Shown: positions 32,899 through 39,216 of the stretch, in pieces
How positions within the stretch are numbered: position 1 is the first letter of the stretch
How the letters are laid out: each line of letters opens with the position of its first letter
Assembly: GCA_023395615.1 (NCBI GenBank)
Contig: JAEWYP010000043.1
Span: 1-39,216 of the forward strand
Length of the DNA: 39,216 nucleotides
Origin: Bacillota bacterium
Lineage (GTDB): Bacteria > Bacillota > Clostridia > Christensenellales > Aristaeellaceae
Reading direction: 5' to 3'
Position numbers and translations under genes: made by a program
The notes under the pieces: model-generated
Told to the model about the DNA's origin: nothing
Seen by the model: only the letters and a program-made list of their open reading frames with translations
Database searches by the model: none

Positions 32899-32931
32899 CA
32901 GAAGCTGTGAACTGATCCGAAAATGTCGGCG

Positions 32932-32960
32932 TTGAAACCGGCGCTTGCGGATGGTATAAT
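32932..32960 (+). promoter_or_regulatory. sigma-70 promoter of the flavin electron-transfer operon
   Basis: TTGAAA (32932-32937), 17-bp spacer, TATAAT (32955-32960). It is divergent from the apbE promoter, and both -35 regions lie in GTTGAAAC words at 32892 and 32931. Confidence 0.75.
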
Positions 32961-32999
32961 AGTTCGGATTAAATGCGGTATCCGCAGAGGGGATAATGA

Positions 33000-33479
33000 A
33001 TGAAGCGAAGGGACTGGCTGATACTGGGTAGCGTGCTGGCTGCCAGCCTGATCCTGTTGCTGCTACGGCCGCAGGCCTTGCAAAACGCCGGAACAGCGTA
33101 TTTGCGCATATCGGTACCCGGCCAGACCTACCAGCTGGTGCCGCTTACAGAAACGCGCGACATCGTGATTGAGCAGGATGATGGTTCCCGCAACGTTGTA
33201 GAAATCTTCCCCGGGGGTTTTCGCATGAAGGAGTCCAATTGTAACAATCAGGACTGTATCCTTCAGGGAGATGTGACCACCGAGAATGTGGGGAATCGTG
33301 CGCTGACCAATGAGGTCATCTGCCTGCCGCACCGGGTAGTGCTGGAGCTGGTAACGGCGGATGGGCAACCTGTTGAAAGTAACGCTTCCGCACAAACGGC
33401 ACAGCCCGTGGTGACGGATGGGGCAACCTTGAACGACCTGTCGAAGGATACGGCAACCCCTGCGGAGAATACTCCATGA
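33000..33479 (+). CDS. NusG domain II-containing membrane protein (EetA-like)
   Basis: Protein of 159 aa with one N-terminal membrane segment (about residues 7-24) and an extracytoplasmic NusG-II-type domain (about 30-122). The domain shows the usual Cys pattern ESNCNNQDCILQGDV and a later VICLPHRVVLELV. The C-terminal tail is rich in Ala, Thr and Pro. Despite the name these proteins are not transcription factors. They occur next to Gx-family membrane proteins and FMN-binding proteins, as in the eetA-eetB pair of Listeria and Enterococcus. AGAGGGGA precedes the ATG. The stop overlaps the next gene as ATGA. Confidence 0.82.
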   Translation: MKRRDWLILGSVLAASLILLLLRPQALQNAGTAYLRISVPGQTYQLVPLTETRDIVIEQDDGSRNVVEIFPGGFRMKESNCNNQDCILQGDVTTENVGNRALTNEVICLPHRVVLELVTADGQPVESNASAQTAQPVVTDGATLNDLSKDTATPAENTP

Positions 33480-34015
33480 ACCAGACGAGGAAACTGTCAC
33501 TGGCGGGGATTTTGGTATCGGTGATGCTGGCGCTTGGCTATCTGGAAAGCATGCTGCCGGTTTCCGGCGTACCGGGGATCAAACTGGGCCTGTCCAATTG
33601 CGTGCTGGTTCTTTCGCTTTATTGGCTGGGCACGGGCGTAAGCTTTGAGATGATGGTGGTAAAAAATGTGCTTCTGGGCCTGATGCTGGCTAATCCCATG
33701 ATGATTGTGTACAGCCTGGCGGGCGGCACGCTGAGCCTGACCGTGATGAGCCTGCTTGTGGGACGGAAAGGTGTAAGCCCGATTGGAGTGGGCATTGCGG
33801 GCGGCGTTATGCACAATATCGGGCAGGTGGCCGCGGCAATACTCATCCTGCAAACCCCGATGTTGGTGTATTATCTTGCGCTGCTAATGCCGGTGGGAGC
33901 GGGCATGGGTCTGATCACCGGCACCCTCGCGAAATTGCTGATGCGACATGTGCCGCCGCTGAAACGCTTTCAGTCGACGGAGGAAGATCGAAATACAGGA
34001 GGAGAATCATCGTGA
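33476..34015 (+). CDS. Gx transporter family membrane protein (EetB-like)
   Basis: Very hydrophobic protein of 179 aa with about five or six membrane helices. It opens RKLSLAGILVSVMLALGYLESMLPV and carries GIKLGLSNCVLVLSLYWLG, typical of the Gx_transp family (once annotated as heptaprenyl diphosphate synthase component I). The family resembles small ECF-type substrate subunits. Its partners here, a NusG-II protein and an RnfG-like flavoprotein, match the EetB setting, where it takes part in passing electrons or flavin across the membrane. It overlaps both neighbours by 4 bp (ATGA and GTGA), so the three genes are tightly coupled. Confidence 0.85.
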   Translation: MNQTRKLSLAGILVSVMLALGYLESMLPVSGVPGIKLGLSNCVLVLSLYWLGTGVSFEMMVVKNVLLGLMLANPMMIVYSLAGGTLSLTVMSLLVGRKGVSPIGVGIAGGVMHNIGQVAAAILILQTPMLVYYLALLMPVGAGMGLITGTLAKLLMRHVPPLKRFQSTEEDRNTGGESS

Positions 34016-34794
34016 AGAAACCCGCGTGGCTGGTACTTTGCATCATTACCGTTGTGGCAGGGCTGGCGTTAAGCGCAACAAACCTGCTGACCGAAGGGTC
34101 GATCGCCGAGCAACAGCTGCTGGCCAGCAACGCCGCGCGTATCGCGGTGTTTACGAATGCCGATGCTTTTGAAGAAATACCGGTGGAAACGGACAGCAAG
34201 ATGGACAGCGTGTATGCCGCAAAACAGAAGGGTGAAACTGTGGGCTATGTGCTGCAAACAACCGTGACCGGTTACGGCGGGCCGATTGAGATTGTGATGG
34301 GCATTGATAATAATGGGAAAATCACTGGGATTTCAGTAGGCGGAAGCAATTTCGCCGAAACAGCCGGTTTGGGTGCGCGCACCCGTACGCCCGAGTTTAC
34401 CGATCAGTTTGTCGGGCTTAGCGAAGCGCCGATTCTGAAGCAGAACGTGGATGCTATCAGCGGTGCGACCATCAGCTCCACCGCCGTCACCTCCGGCGCG
34501 AATCGCTGTTACCTGTACTGGCAGCAGATGGTTGGTCTGCCACAGAGTGAAGCGCAGCCGGATGCCGAAACCGCAGCAACGTCTGGCGCAACTGAGAAGA
34601 ACGATGGTACGGGTGCAGCCACCGCAGAAACAACTGCCGCTCCCGGTGCTGACGTGGCAACCGGCGCAACAGCGACGGGCACGGTAACCCCGGAAACAAC
34701 CGCCACCCCCGGCGCTGACGCGGCAACCGGCGCAACAGCGGAAGGTGACGGCACAGGCGCGGCTACCCCGGAGCAAACGACAGCTGCACACTAA
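34012..34794 (+). CDS. RnfG-like FMN-binding protein with repeat tail
   Basis: Exported, membrane-anchored flavoprotein of 260 aa starting at GTG 34012 behind AGGAGGAGAA. The N-terminal anchor is at residues 5-21. The FMN_bind domain (about 70-170) resembles RnfG: GYGGPIEIVMGIDNNGKITGI, then ETAGLGARTRTPEFTDQF, then DAISGATISS. The last fits the Dxx(S/T)GAT acceptor site, so T153 should carry covalent FMN added by ApbE, which is encoded divergently next door. The tail (about 178-260) is low-complexity Ala/Thr/Gly/Pro with near-repeats of GADxATGAT, possibly a wall-spanning spacer. No other rnf genes are present, so it is not part of an Rnf complex here. Confidence 0.86.
   Translation: MKKPAWLVLCIITVVAGLALSATNLLTEGSIAEQQLLASNAARIAVFTNADAFEEIPVETDSKMDSVYAAKQKGETVGYVLQTTVTGYGGPIEIVMGIDNNGKITGISVGGSNFAETAGLGARTRTPEFTDQFVGLSEAPILKQNVDAISGATISSTAVTSGANRCYLYWQQMVGLPQSEAQPDAETAATSGATEKNDGTGAATAETTAAPGADVATGATATGTVTPETTATPGADAATGATAEGDGTGAATPEQTTAAH
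34632..34775 (+). repeat. in-gene imperfect tandem repeat (Ala/Thr/Gly/Pro tail)
   Basis: Two near-identical units encode PETTATPGADAATGATA-like sequence (around 34637-34681 and 34697-34741), with shorter related pieces on both sides. The unit keeps the reading frame, so length changes would alter only the spacer. Confidence 0.65.
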
Positions 34795-34803
34795 TCTCAA
34801 TAC

Positions 34804-34848
34804 GAAAAGCCCTCGCAAGCCGTTTTTCGGCCCGGGGGTTTTTTTCAT
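34804..34848 (+). terminator. intrinsic terminator after the FMN-binding gene
   Basis: CCCTCG pairs with CGGGGG and GCCG with CGGC around a short T-rich loop, followed by TTTTTTT. Confidence 0.75.
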
Positions 34849-34917
34849 ATCCGGTGTGGCTTTACACTTACACAGATATCACGTTTACCGGTTGGCAAAC
34901 GCGAAACTGCGATCGAA

Positions 34918-34934
34918 GAAAGCCATGGGCTTTG
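34918..34934 (-). terminator. possible short terminator of the MarR gene
   Basis: AAAGCC/GGCTTT with a 3-nt ATG loop, followed on the minus strand by TTTCTTC, about 12 bp after the marR stop. The stem is short, so this is tentative. Confidence 0.35.
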
Positions 34935-34946
34935 CAGATATGTAGT

Positions 34947-35423
34947 TTAATTTTTTGCGTCCTGCAATCGGGCGCCCAGAACCCGGTGGATGGTCTTCAG
35001 GCTTTCGTTCAGCGCGCGCAGGTCCGCGGCGCTCAACCCGACGGCCCAGTCCCCGACCTGATCCCGCATTTTTTTGCGGATGGTTTCCAGCTCGGCAACT
35101 CCGGAGGGACAGATGCTTACGTTCACCATCCGGCGGTCCTTTTCGTCGCGTCTGCGCTCCACATAGCCTTCCGCAATCAACCGGTCGATCAGGGGCGTAA
35201 TGTTGGGCTTGGCAATGCCCAACTTGCGGGAAATCTCGCTTACGTTCATCGAACCGTTGTCAAACAACATGGCCATAACCTGCACATGCGACAGCGGAAT
35301 ATTGAATTCACGCTGAATCACATCCATATGCAGCAGACGCTTGCGGAAAATTGGCAGTGCCAGAAACAGGTTCCGGGCAACGCTGTCGATCAGTCCTTCG
35401 TTTACAGTTTGTTTACGAGGCAT
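34947..35423 (-). CDS. MarR family transcriptional regulator
   Basis: Winged-helix regulator of 158 aa. The recognition region NVSEISRKLGIAKPNITPLIDRLIAEGYVERRRDEKDRRMVNV (about residues 63-105) has the MarR wing motif DxRxxxV. The start at 35423 is supported by GGAGGTGC on the minus strand, and the extra N-terminal residues of the longer frame lie in its promoter region. It lies between the flavin operon and the motor-like operon and diverges from the latter with 236 bp between the starts. It may repress itself or the divergent operon. The ligand is unknown. Confidence 0.88.
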   Translation of the reverse strand: MPRKQTVNEGLIDSVARNLFLALPIFRKRLLHMDVIQREFNIPLSHVQVMAMLFDNGSMNVSEISRKLGIAKPNITPLIDRLIAEGYVERRRDEKDRRMVNVSICPSGVAELETIRKKMRDQVGDWAVGLSAADLRALNESLKTIHRVLGARLQDAKN

Positions 35424-35468
35424 ATGAAGCACCTCCTGCGAAGATCGTCTCCCCCTCATTGCACAATT

Positions 35469-35515
35469 ATAGTAAGAACTGCTATGATTATAATAATTTT
35501 TTTGTATAAAAGCAA
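35469..35515 (-). promoter_or_regulatory. marR promoter with possible operator dyad
   Basis: On the minus strand TTGCTT (35515-35510), 17-bp spacer, TATAAT (35492-35487). A dyad TTATAG/CTATGA with a 9-nt spacer lies at about 35467-35487, over the predicted start, and is a candidate MarR autoregulatory site. Confidence 0.6.
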
Positions 35516-35592
35516 GGATAATTTTAAGCCCTGATTTTTGGAAGCTCGTGGATGAAACCATTGCAAAAATCGGGCGGTTGTCTGGCAGGAAG

Positions 35593-35621
35593 TTTACAGG
35601 ATGTGAAAAAAGTGTTAAGAT
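35593..35621 (+). promoter_or_regulatory. sigma-70 promoter of the ZorAB-like operon
   Basis: TTTACA (35593-35598), 17-bp spacer, TAAGAT (35616-35621). The start would be near 35628, about 32 nt before the ATG at 35660. Confidence 0.7.
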
Positions 35622-35659
35622 AAACCTGATAAGCACAAAGAGTCCTTGGGGGTGACGGC

Positions 35660-36970
35660 ATGATCGACGATATTATCGCCCAGCTGGTATCCCATATCAG
35701 CGGTACCCTTGTTTACGTCGCCATCGCGTTGGTAACGCTGGTAGGGATTCTGAAATGTATTTATCCTGTATTTCGCAACAGCGCATTGTTAAACCACGCG
35801 ATTACCAAGCTGGAACGAAGCGCCGGAGCAGGGGAACGACCGGCGTGGCGCGAAGCGCGCTTCCTTGGGCAGGCGCTGCGGCCGGACTGGCAGCGTTTTC
35901 TGCTGAACGCCGGTCAACTGGATATGCGTGGGATCCCGTGCAATACGCAGGAATATATTAACGAAGACACCGTTATTTACCGGCCGGGGCATGCACAGCT
36001 GGCCGAACTGATTCCCAGCCTGCTGACCTCGCTGGGTATTTTGGGTACTTTCATGGGTCTGATGTCGGGCTTATCCAATCTGGACCTTACCGACGCGACC
36101 AAAACGATCGCCAGCATTCCCACGTTGCTGAACGGGATGGAGTTTGCCTTTGCTACGTCTGTAGCAGGCATTGTCTGTTCGTTGACATTTAACATGATCA
36201 ACCGGATCGCGGTCGGGCGCGCGTTCAAAGCGTTGGACGCATTTGACGAGGCTTTTTATGAGCTGGCCATGCCTCGGCCGCTGGATGCGGAAGTACAGAT
36301 GATCTGCCAGAAACAGGATGACGAAGCCAACCTGCAACGCGCCGCCGACCAAATCGGCAGCCAGATGGCAGGCGCGGTTGAGATGGCAGTGAGCCGCGCG
36401 GTTCATCCGCTGACCATGTCGCTGGATAATTTTATCCAGGGTACATCGCGTGATCAGGCGGAAGGCATGCAGCGGGTTGCGAACCAATTTATTAAACAAA
36501 TGAATCTGTCAATGAACGGCCAGCTCACCGCGCTGGCGGACACCCTGTCTCTGCTGAACCAGAATCAGGCAAAGACCCACCAGAATTTGCAGCGTACGCT
36601 GGCGATTGCGGAATCGCTGGTAGACGATATGAAACGGACGCAGATGAATGCCGGCCGCCTGCCGGCCGCAACCGACACCGAAGCGCAGCGGCGGCAAAAC
36701 GAGCTGTTCACCCTTTTAAAACAGACGGCAGAACAGCAGGCCGCCGCGGCATCTGAACTGCGAAAAGCGCAGGCTGAAATGTTGCAGGCGCTGCGGGAAA
36801 CGGAAGAGCGGCTGAAACGGGAAACGACAGTTGCCCAGAGCGCCGCGCTGGCAGAAGAACTGCGTCGCACCCGAAAGGCAATTGAAGCCTTATCCGCAGG
36901 CAGAGAAAATCCGGTTTTATTGGATGACGCGAACAAACGCCCCGCCGCTGAAACGGCAGGGGAGGCCTGA
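35660..36970 (+). CDS. ZorA-like MotA/TolQ/ExbB channel protein with coiled tail
   Basis: Membrane protein of 436 aa. Three membrane segments are visible at about residues 16-38, 114-137 and 159-182. The last two carry the MotA/ExbB signature (LIPSLLTSLGILGTFMGLMSGL and MEFAFATSVAGIVCSLTFNMI). The GILGTFxGL form is closer to ZorA of Zorya systems than to flagellar MotA. The remaining about 250 residues are cytoplasmic, polar and helical (Q/A/E/L rich), as in the ZorA tail but shorter. With the next gene it should form a proton- or sodium-driven 5:2-type motor. GGGGGTGA precedes the ATG. No flagellar, Ton or Tol genes and no ZorC/D/E genes are nearby, so its job is open. Confidence 0.85.
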   Translation: MIDDIIAQLVSHISGTLVYVAIALVTLVGILKCIYPVFRNSALLNHAITKLERSAGAGERPAWREARFLGQALRPDWQRFLLNAGQLDMRGIPCNTQEYINEDTVIYRPGHAQLAELIPSLLTSLGILGTFMGLMSGLSNLDLTDATKTIASIPTLLNGMEFAFATSVAGIVCSLTFNMINRIAVGRAFKALDAFDEAFYELAMPRPLDAEVQMICQKQDDEANLQRAADQIGSQMAGAVEMAVSRAVHPLTMSLDNFIQGTSRDQAEGMQRVANQFIKQMNLSMNGQLTALADTLSLLNQNQAKTHQNLQRTLAIAESLVDDMKRTQMNAGRLPAATDTEAQRRQNELFTLLKQTAEQQAAAASELRKAQAEMLQALRETEERLKRETTVAQSAALAEELRRTRKAIEALSAGRENPVLLDDANKRPAAETAGEA

Positions 36971-36971
36971 T

Positions 36972-37994
36972 ATGGCACGCAGAACAACGTCCCGGCGACG
37001 GGCTGGTCGCGCGGATGCGGGTGCGGCCTGGATTTCATATTCGGACATGATGGCGGCGCTTCTGCTTGTGTTCGTCCTGGTGCTTACATACAGCGTATAT
37101 CAGTATTTCTCGATGCTGCAAACCAAAACTGCGGAGCTGGATGCGCAACAGTCCCAGTTGCTTAGCAAGCAGAACGAACTTGCGGGAGCGTTAACGGCAA
37201 TCGAATCGCAAAAAGGTCTGCTGAACACACAAACGCAAACCCTGAATGAACAGGAAGCGACCATTGCGGCTGCGCAGGCTGCGCTGAAAGAAAAGGAAGA
37301 TGCGCTGGCCTCCGCACAGGAGGAACTGGATAAAGCCAAGTCGCTGGTGCAAACTCAGCAGACAACGCTTTCGGATCAGCAACAGAAACTGGATGATCTG
37401 GTTGGCGTGCGCACGAAAATTATCCGTGATCTGAGCGCGGCGCTTGCGTCCGCGAACATCAAAGCGTCGGTGGACGCGCGCACGGGCGACATCATGCTGG
37501 AAAGTACGGTTTTCTTTGATGTTGGCAAGTATACGATTAAGGATTCCGGGCAAACCTTTCTCAGCCAGTTTGTGCCGCTTTATTTATCGGTTTTGCTCAG
37601 CGATAATTACGTGGATTATCTGGGTGAAATCATCATTGAAGGGCACACGGATACGCAGGGGTCGTATCTGACCAACCTGGAGCTTTCCCAACAACGGGCG
37701 TTAAGTGTGGCAACGTATTGCCTGCAAATGCCGGGCCTGACCGAGCAGCAGCAGGAAAAACTTCGGCAGGTGCTTACGGCCAAGGGCCGCAGCTATTCCG
37801 ACCCGGTATACGCGGCAGACGGCACGGTGGATATGGACGCTTCCCGCCGGGTGGAGTTTAAATTCCGCCTCAAAGACAGCGAAATGATTGACGAAATGCG
37901 CGCCATCCTTGCTTCGGATGATCAGTCCGCGCAGGGAACGGCAACCCCGGCAGATCAGGCGACCGCAACCCCACAACCGACCGCCCAGCCGTAA
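36972..37994 (+). CDS. ZorB/MotB-like OmpA-domain stator protein with coiled-coil stalk
   Basis: Protein of 340 aa. A basic N-terminus is followed by one membrane helix with the ion-binding Asp (WISYSDMMAALLLVFVLVL, D25). About residues 45-145 form a long coiled coil with many Q, K, E and L. About 160-320 form an OmpA/MotB peptidoglycan-binding domain (IIIEGHTDTQGS, LSQQRALSVATY, ASRRVEFKFR). The C-terminus is an A/T/P/Q-rich tail. The ATG at 36972 overlaps the ribosome binding region of the first gene's end (GGGGAGG). A 100-residue stalk between membrane and wall domain is longer than in MotB. It pairs with the upstream channel protein as the force-transmitting subunit. Confidence 0.87.
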   Translation: MARRTTSRRRAGRADAGAAWISYSDMMAALLLVFVLVLTYSVYQYFSMLQTKTAELDAQQSQLLSKQNELAGALTAIESQKGLLNTQTQTLNEQEATIAAAQAALKEKEDALASAQEELDKAKSLVQTQQTTLSDQQQKLDDLVGVRTKIIRDLSAALASANIKASVDARTGDIMLESTVFFDVGKYTIKDSGQTFLSQFVPLYLSVLLSDNYVDYLGEIIIEGHTDTQGSYLTNLELSQQRALSVATYCLQMPGLTEQQQEKLRQVLTAKGRSYSDPVYAADGTVDMDASRRVEFKFRLKDSEMIDEMRAILASDDQSAQGTATPADQATATPQPTAQP

Positions 37995-38012
37995 CCGAAA
38001 GGGGAGTCACGT

Positions 38013-38504
38013 TTGCGAATCCTGAAAACCGCGATGTACCTGATGATTACGCTGGTGGTTCTGGCGCTGGGCGTGGTGGGTTACTTTTTCGCCACGGCTA
38101 AAGTTACGATTACCGCTTATGACGCTAAGGGCGCGCAGGCGACTCAGAATCAGGCGCTTTTCGATCAGTTAAAAAACGACGTGGCACAGAATACACTGCG
38201 GGGTACACTGTTTAAAACGGCTACGCTTGGCAACGCGACCGATTATGCGTTCATTACCTACACGGTTCGCCTGAGTAACCAATGTCTGGTGCCGATCGAC
38301 ATGGTGGAGATACAGGTGGAACCTGATCCCGAAGATGTGTTGCAGATAGGCGATACAGCTGTACATTCGCTGAATGCCCGGTCGGTGGGAGACATTACCG
38401 CCACCATCCTTACCGCGAAAGACAAAGACGCAGTTCGGGAAGTAATCGTTTCCTACTACGTATGGGGTGTTAGCTTCACCATTCGGCAAACAATCGGGGG
38501 CTAA
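38013..38504 (+). CDS. single-pass exported protein of unknown function
   Basis: Protein of 163 aa, starting at TTG 38013 with AAAGGGGAG upstream. One N-terminal membrane segment (about residues 8-28, MITLVVLALGVVGYFFATA) is followed by an extracytoplasmic domain of about 130 residues that looks beta-rich (TDYAFITYTVRLSNQCLVPIDMVEIQVEP; VREVIVSYYVWGVSFTIRQTI). I do not recognise the family. The pattern of alternating hydrophobic strands suggests an immunoglobulin-like fold. It lies 18 bp after the ZorB-like gene and before a terminator, so it is probably a third component of the motor-like complex. Confidence 0.75.
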   Translation: MRILKTAMYLMITLVVLALGVVGYFFATAKVTITAYDAKGAQATQNQALFDQLKNDVAQNTLRGTLFKTATLGNATDYAFITYTVRLSNQCLVPIDMVEIQVEPDPEDVLQIGDTAVHSLNARSVGDITATILTAKDKDAVREVIVSYYVWGVSFTIRQTIGG

Positions 38505-38530
38505 GTGGGGGAGCGGGTGAAACCGCATAT

Positions 38531-38569
38531 TGGAGGAAGAATGAAAGTTCTTCCTCCACTTTTCTTTTA
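38531..38569 (+). terminator. strong intrinsic terminator of the ZorAB-like operon
   Basis: TGGAGGAAGAA (38531-38541) and TTCTTCCTCCA (38548-38558) form an 11-bp perfect stem with a 6-nt loop, followed by CTTTTCTTTT. Confidence 0.92.
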
Positions 38570-38573
38570 TCGT

Positions 38574-38710
38574 GTGCCTGAAGGCACAAGGTTTCGCACC
38601 TGTAGGTGCTGCGAGCAGGGGCATGTGTCTGCGGACACACCAAAGGGCTTTCCGCTCGCGCGGGGCGCTAGGAGCGCCCCTTTGGGGAAGGGATTTGCGA
38701 TCCCCTCCCC
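38574..38710. repeat. row of short hairpins in a gene-free region
   Basis: Five small palindromes follow one another: GTGCC/GGCAC (38574-38587, loop TGAA), GCACC/GGTGC (38596-38609, loop TGTA), TGTGTC/GACACA (38624-38639, loop TGCG), GGGGCGCT/AGCGCCCC (38662-38680) and a GGGGA..GGGAT/ATCCC..TCCCC stem (about 38684-38710). No convincing gene occupies the 712 bp from 38505 to the window end. Confidence 0.7.
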
Positions 38711-38727
38711 AACCTTCCCCGGAATTA

Positions 38728-38805
38728 CGGCAGGGGTCGCTCTCAGAGTACTGGAATGTCGTCCGCTGCTACCTTCGGTAGCGCGACCGACGATCCAGTC
38801 CATCC
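38728..38805 (+). repeat. inverted repeat, left arm
   Basis: This arm is the reverse complement of 39074-39151 with few differences. A 34-bp stretch (38758-38791, containing CTACCTTCGGTAG) is identical. A further matching pair, GGGCTTTCCGCTCGC at 38645-38659 and its complement at 39194-39208, extends the symmetry outward. Confidence 0.85.
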
Positions 38806-38832
38806 TTCGAGGGAGCCTTTCGCCCCCACAGC

Positions 38833-38876
38833 AACAATGTGCATGCGAAGAAAAACAGGAAACGGGAAAGAGAGCC
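38833..38876 (+). repeat. direct repeat copy 1
   Basis: Begins AACAATGTGCATGCGAAG and continues with an A-rich GAAACGGGAAAGAGA segment. It is nearly the same as 38892-38936. Both lie between the arms of the larger inverted repeat. Confidence 0.75.
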
Positions 38877-38891
38877 GTTCACCCACATAAT

Positions 38892-38936
38892 AACAATGCA
38901 CGTGCGAAAGAAAAACGGGGAAACGGGAAAGAGAAC
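38892..38936 (+). repeat. direct repeat copy 2
   Basis: Begins AACAATGCACGTGCGAAAG and ends GAAACGGGAAAGAGAAC. It lies about 59 bp after copy 1 with a few substitutions and a one-base length difference. Confidence 0.75.
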
Positions 38937-39073
38937 ATTTCGTTTTTTCCCATACAACACCTATATATGTCCGAAAAGAACGGAGAAAGAAATAGGAGTA
39001 CACGATTCTCCGGGCCGTATTTTTGCCCATCGCCTGAATACCAGCAGGCGGGGCGCGGCAAGGGTCGCTCGAT

Positions 39074-39151
39074 GGATGGATGGGCTTGTCGGTCGCGCTA
39101 CCGAAGGTAGCAGCGGACGACTATCCCGTACTCCGAGAGCGACCCCTGCCG
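39074..39151 (-). repeat. inverted repeat, right arm
   Basis: Partner of 38728-38805; the identical core is at 39089-39122. The about 268 bp between the arms hold the two direct repeats and a T-rich stretch, and no convincing coding region. Confidence 0.85.
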
Positions 39152-39216
39152 CGTAGCCCGCCGTGTAAAAAGGCGATTCCGAAGGATGCAGGGGCGAGCG
39201 GAAAGCCCCTGCCCAT

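Noticed and set aside
34012..34794. RnfG subunit of an Rnf complex
   Set aside because: The FMN domain is similar, but none of rnfA, B, C, D or E is present and the neighbours are EetA/EetB-like.
35660..37994. Flagellar stator genes motA/motB
   Set aside because: The channel signature and long tail are closer to ZorA, the stalk is longer than in MotB, and no flagellar genes are nearby.
38505..39110. Plus-strand frame of 201 codons at the end of the window
   Set aside because: It covers hairpins, inverted arms and direct repeats, has no ribosome binding site and starts directly before a strong terminator.

Overview
The window looks like the chromosome of a high-GC, anaerobic, probably gut-dwelling Clostridia-type Firmicute (Christensenellales-like is my guess, not a demonstrated placement). 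The grounds are a T-box riboswitch, strong AGGAGG-type ribosome binding sites, sigma-70-like promoters with 16-18 bp spacers, many oxygen-sensitive Fe-S and molybdenum enzymes, an encapsulated ferritin and a flavin-based electron-transfer module. No rRNA, tRNA, CRISPR array, transposase or phage gene is visible.

Layout. (1) 1-3100: a T-box leader with a UGG (Trp) specifier controls a three-gene ABC importer of the TrpXYZ type. (2) 3143-7323: a large palindromic repeat, a secreted protein with two YH-x5-C/PCxKC repeats on the minus strand, an MFS transporter, a QueG-like Fe-S protein and a membrane-anchored EEP-family phosphoesterase. Most have recognisable promoters of their own. (3) 7550-12501: a complete LIV/HAAT-type ABC importer (livKHMGF order) with a 16-bp perfect hairpin between the binding-protein gene and the rest. 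(4) 12626-30382: one consensus promoter (TTGACA-N17-TATAAT) starts a probable 17.7-kb operon ending at a strong bidirectional terminator. It holds guaD, xdhABC, ygeX, ygeY, ygeW, yqeA-type carbamate kinase, ygfJ/mocA, ssnA, ygfK, xdhD and a ModE-type regulator. This is the anaerobic purine/urate catabolic cluster: guanine is deaminated, purines are oxidised or reduced by molybdenum hydroxylases, diaminopropionate is split to pyruvate and ammonia, and carbamoyl groups are turned into ATP. (5) 30446-31667 (minus): encapsulin shell and encapsulated ferritin cargo carrying a C-terminal loading peptide. (6) 31744-34848: apbE (minus) diverges from a NusG-II protein, a Gx-family membrane protein and an RnfG-like flavoprotein, an arrangement resembling the Listeria/Enterococcus flavin-based extracellular electron transfer genes. 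(7) 34947-35423: a MarR regulator. (8) 35593-38569: a three-gene operon with its own promoter and terminator encoding a ZorA/MotA/ExbB-like channel with a long coiled tail, a ZorB/MotB-like OmpA-domain stator with a coiled-coil stalk, and an unrecognised single-pass exported protein. No Zorya effector (ZorC/D/E) is present, so this is the best candidate here for an undescribed ion-driven envelope machine. (9) 38570-39216: no gene. It is a structured repeat: a row of short hairpins, a long imperfect inverted repeat with a 34-bp identical core, and two 44-45-bp direct repeats inside.

The LIV-type importer sits immediately upstream of the purine operon and no dedicated purine permease is visible, so it may feed that pathway. 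That is inference from position only.
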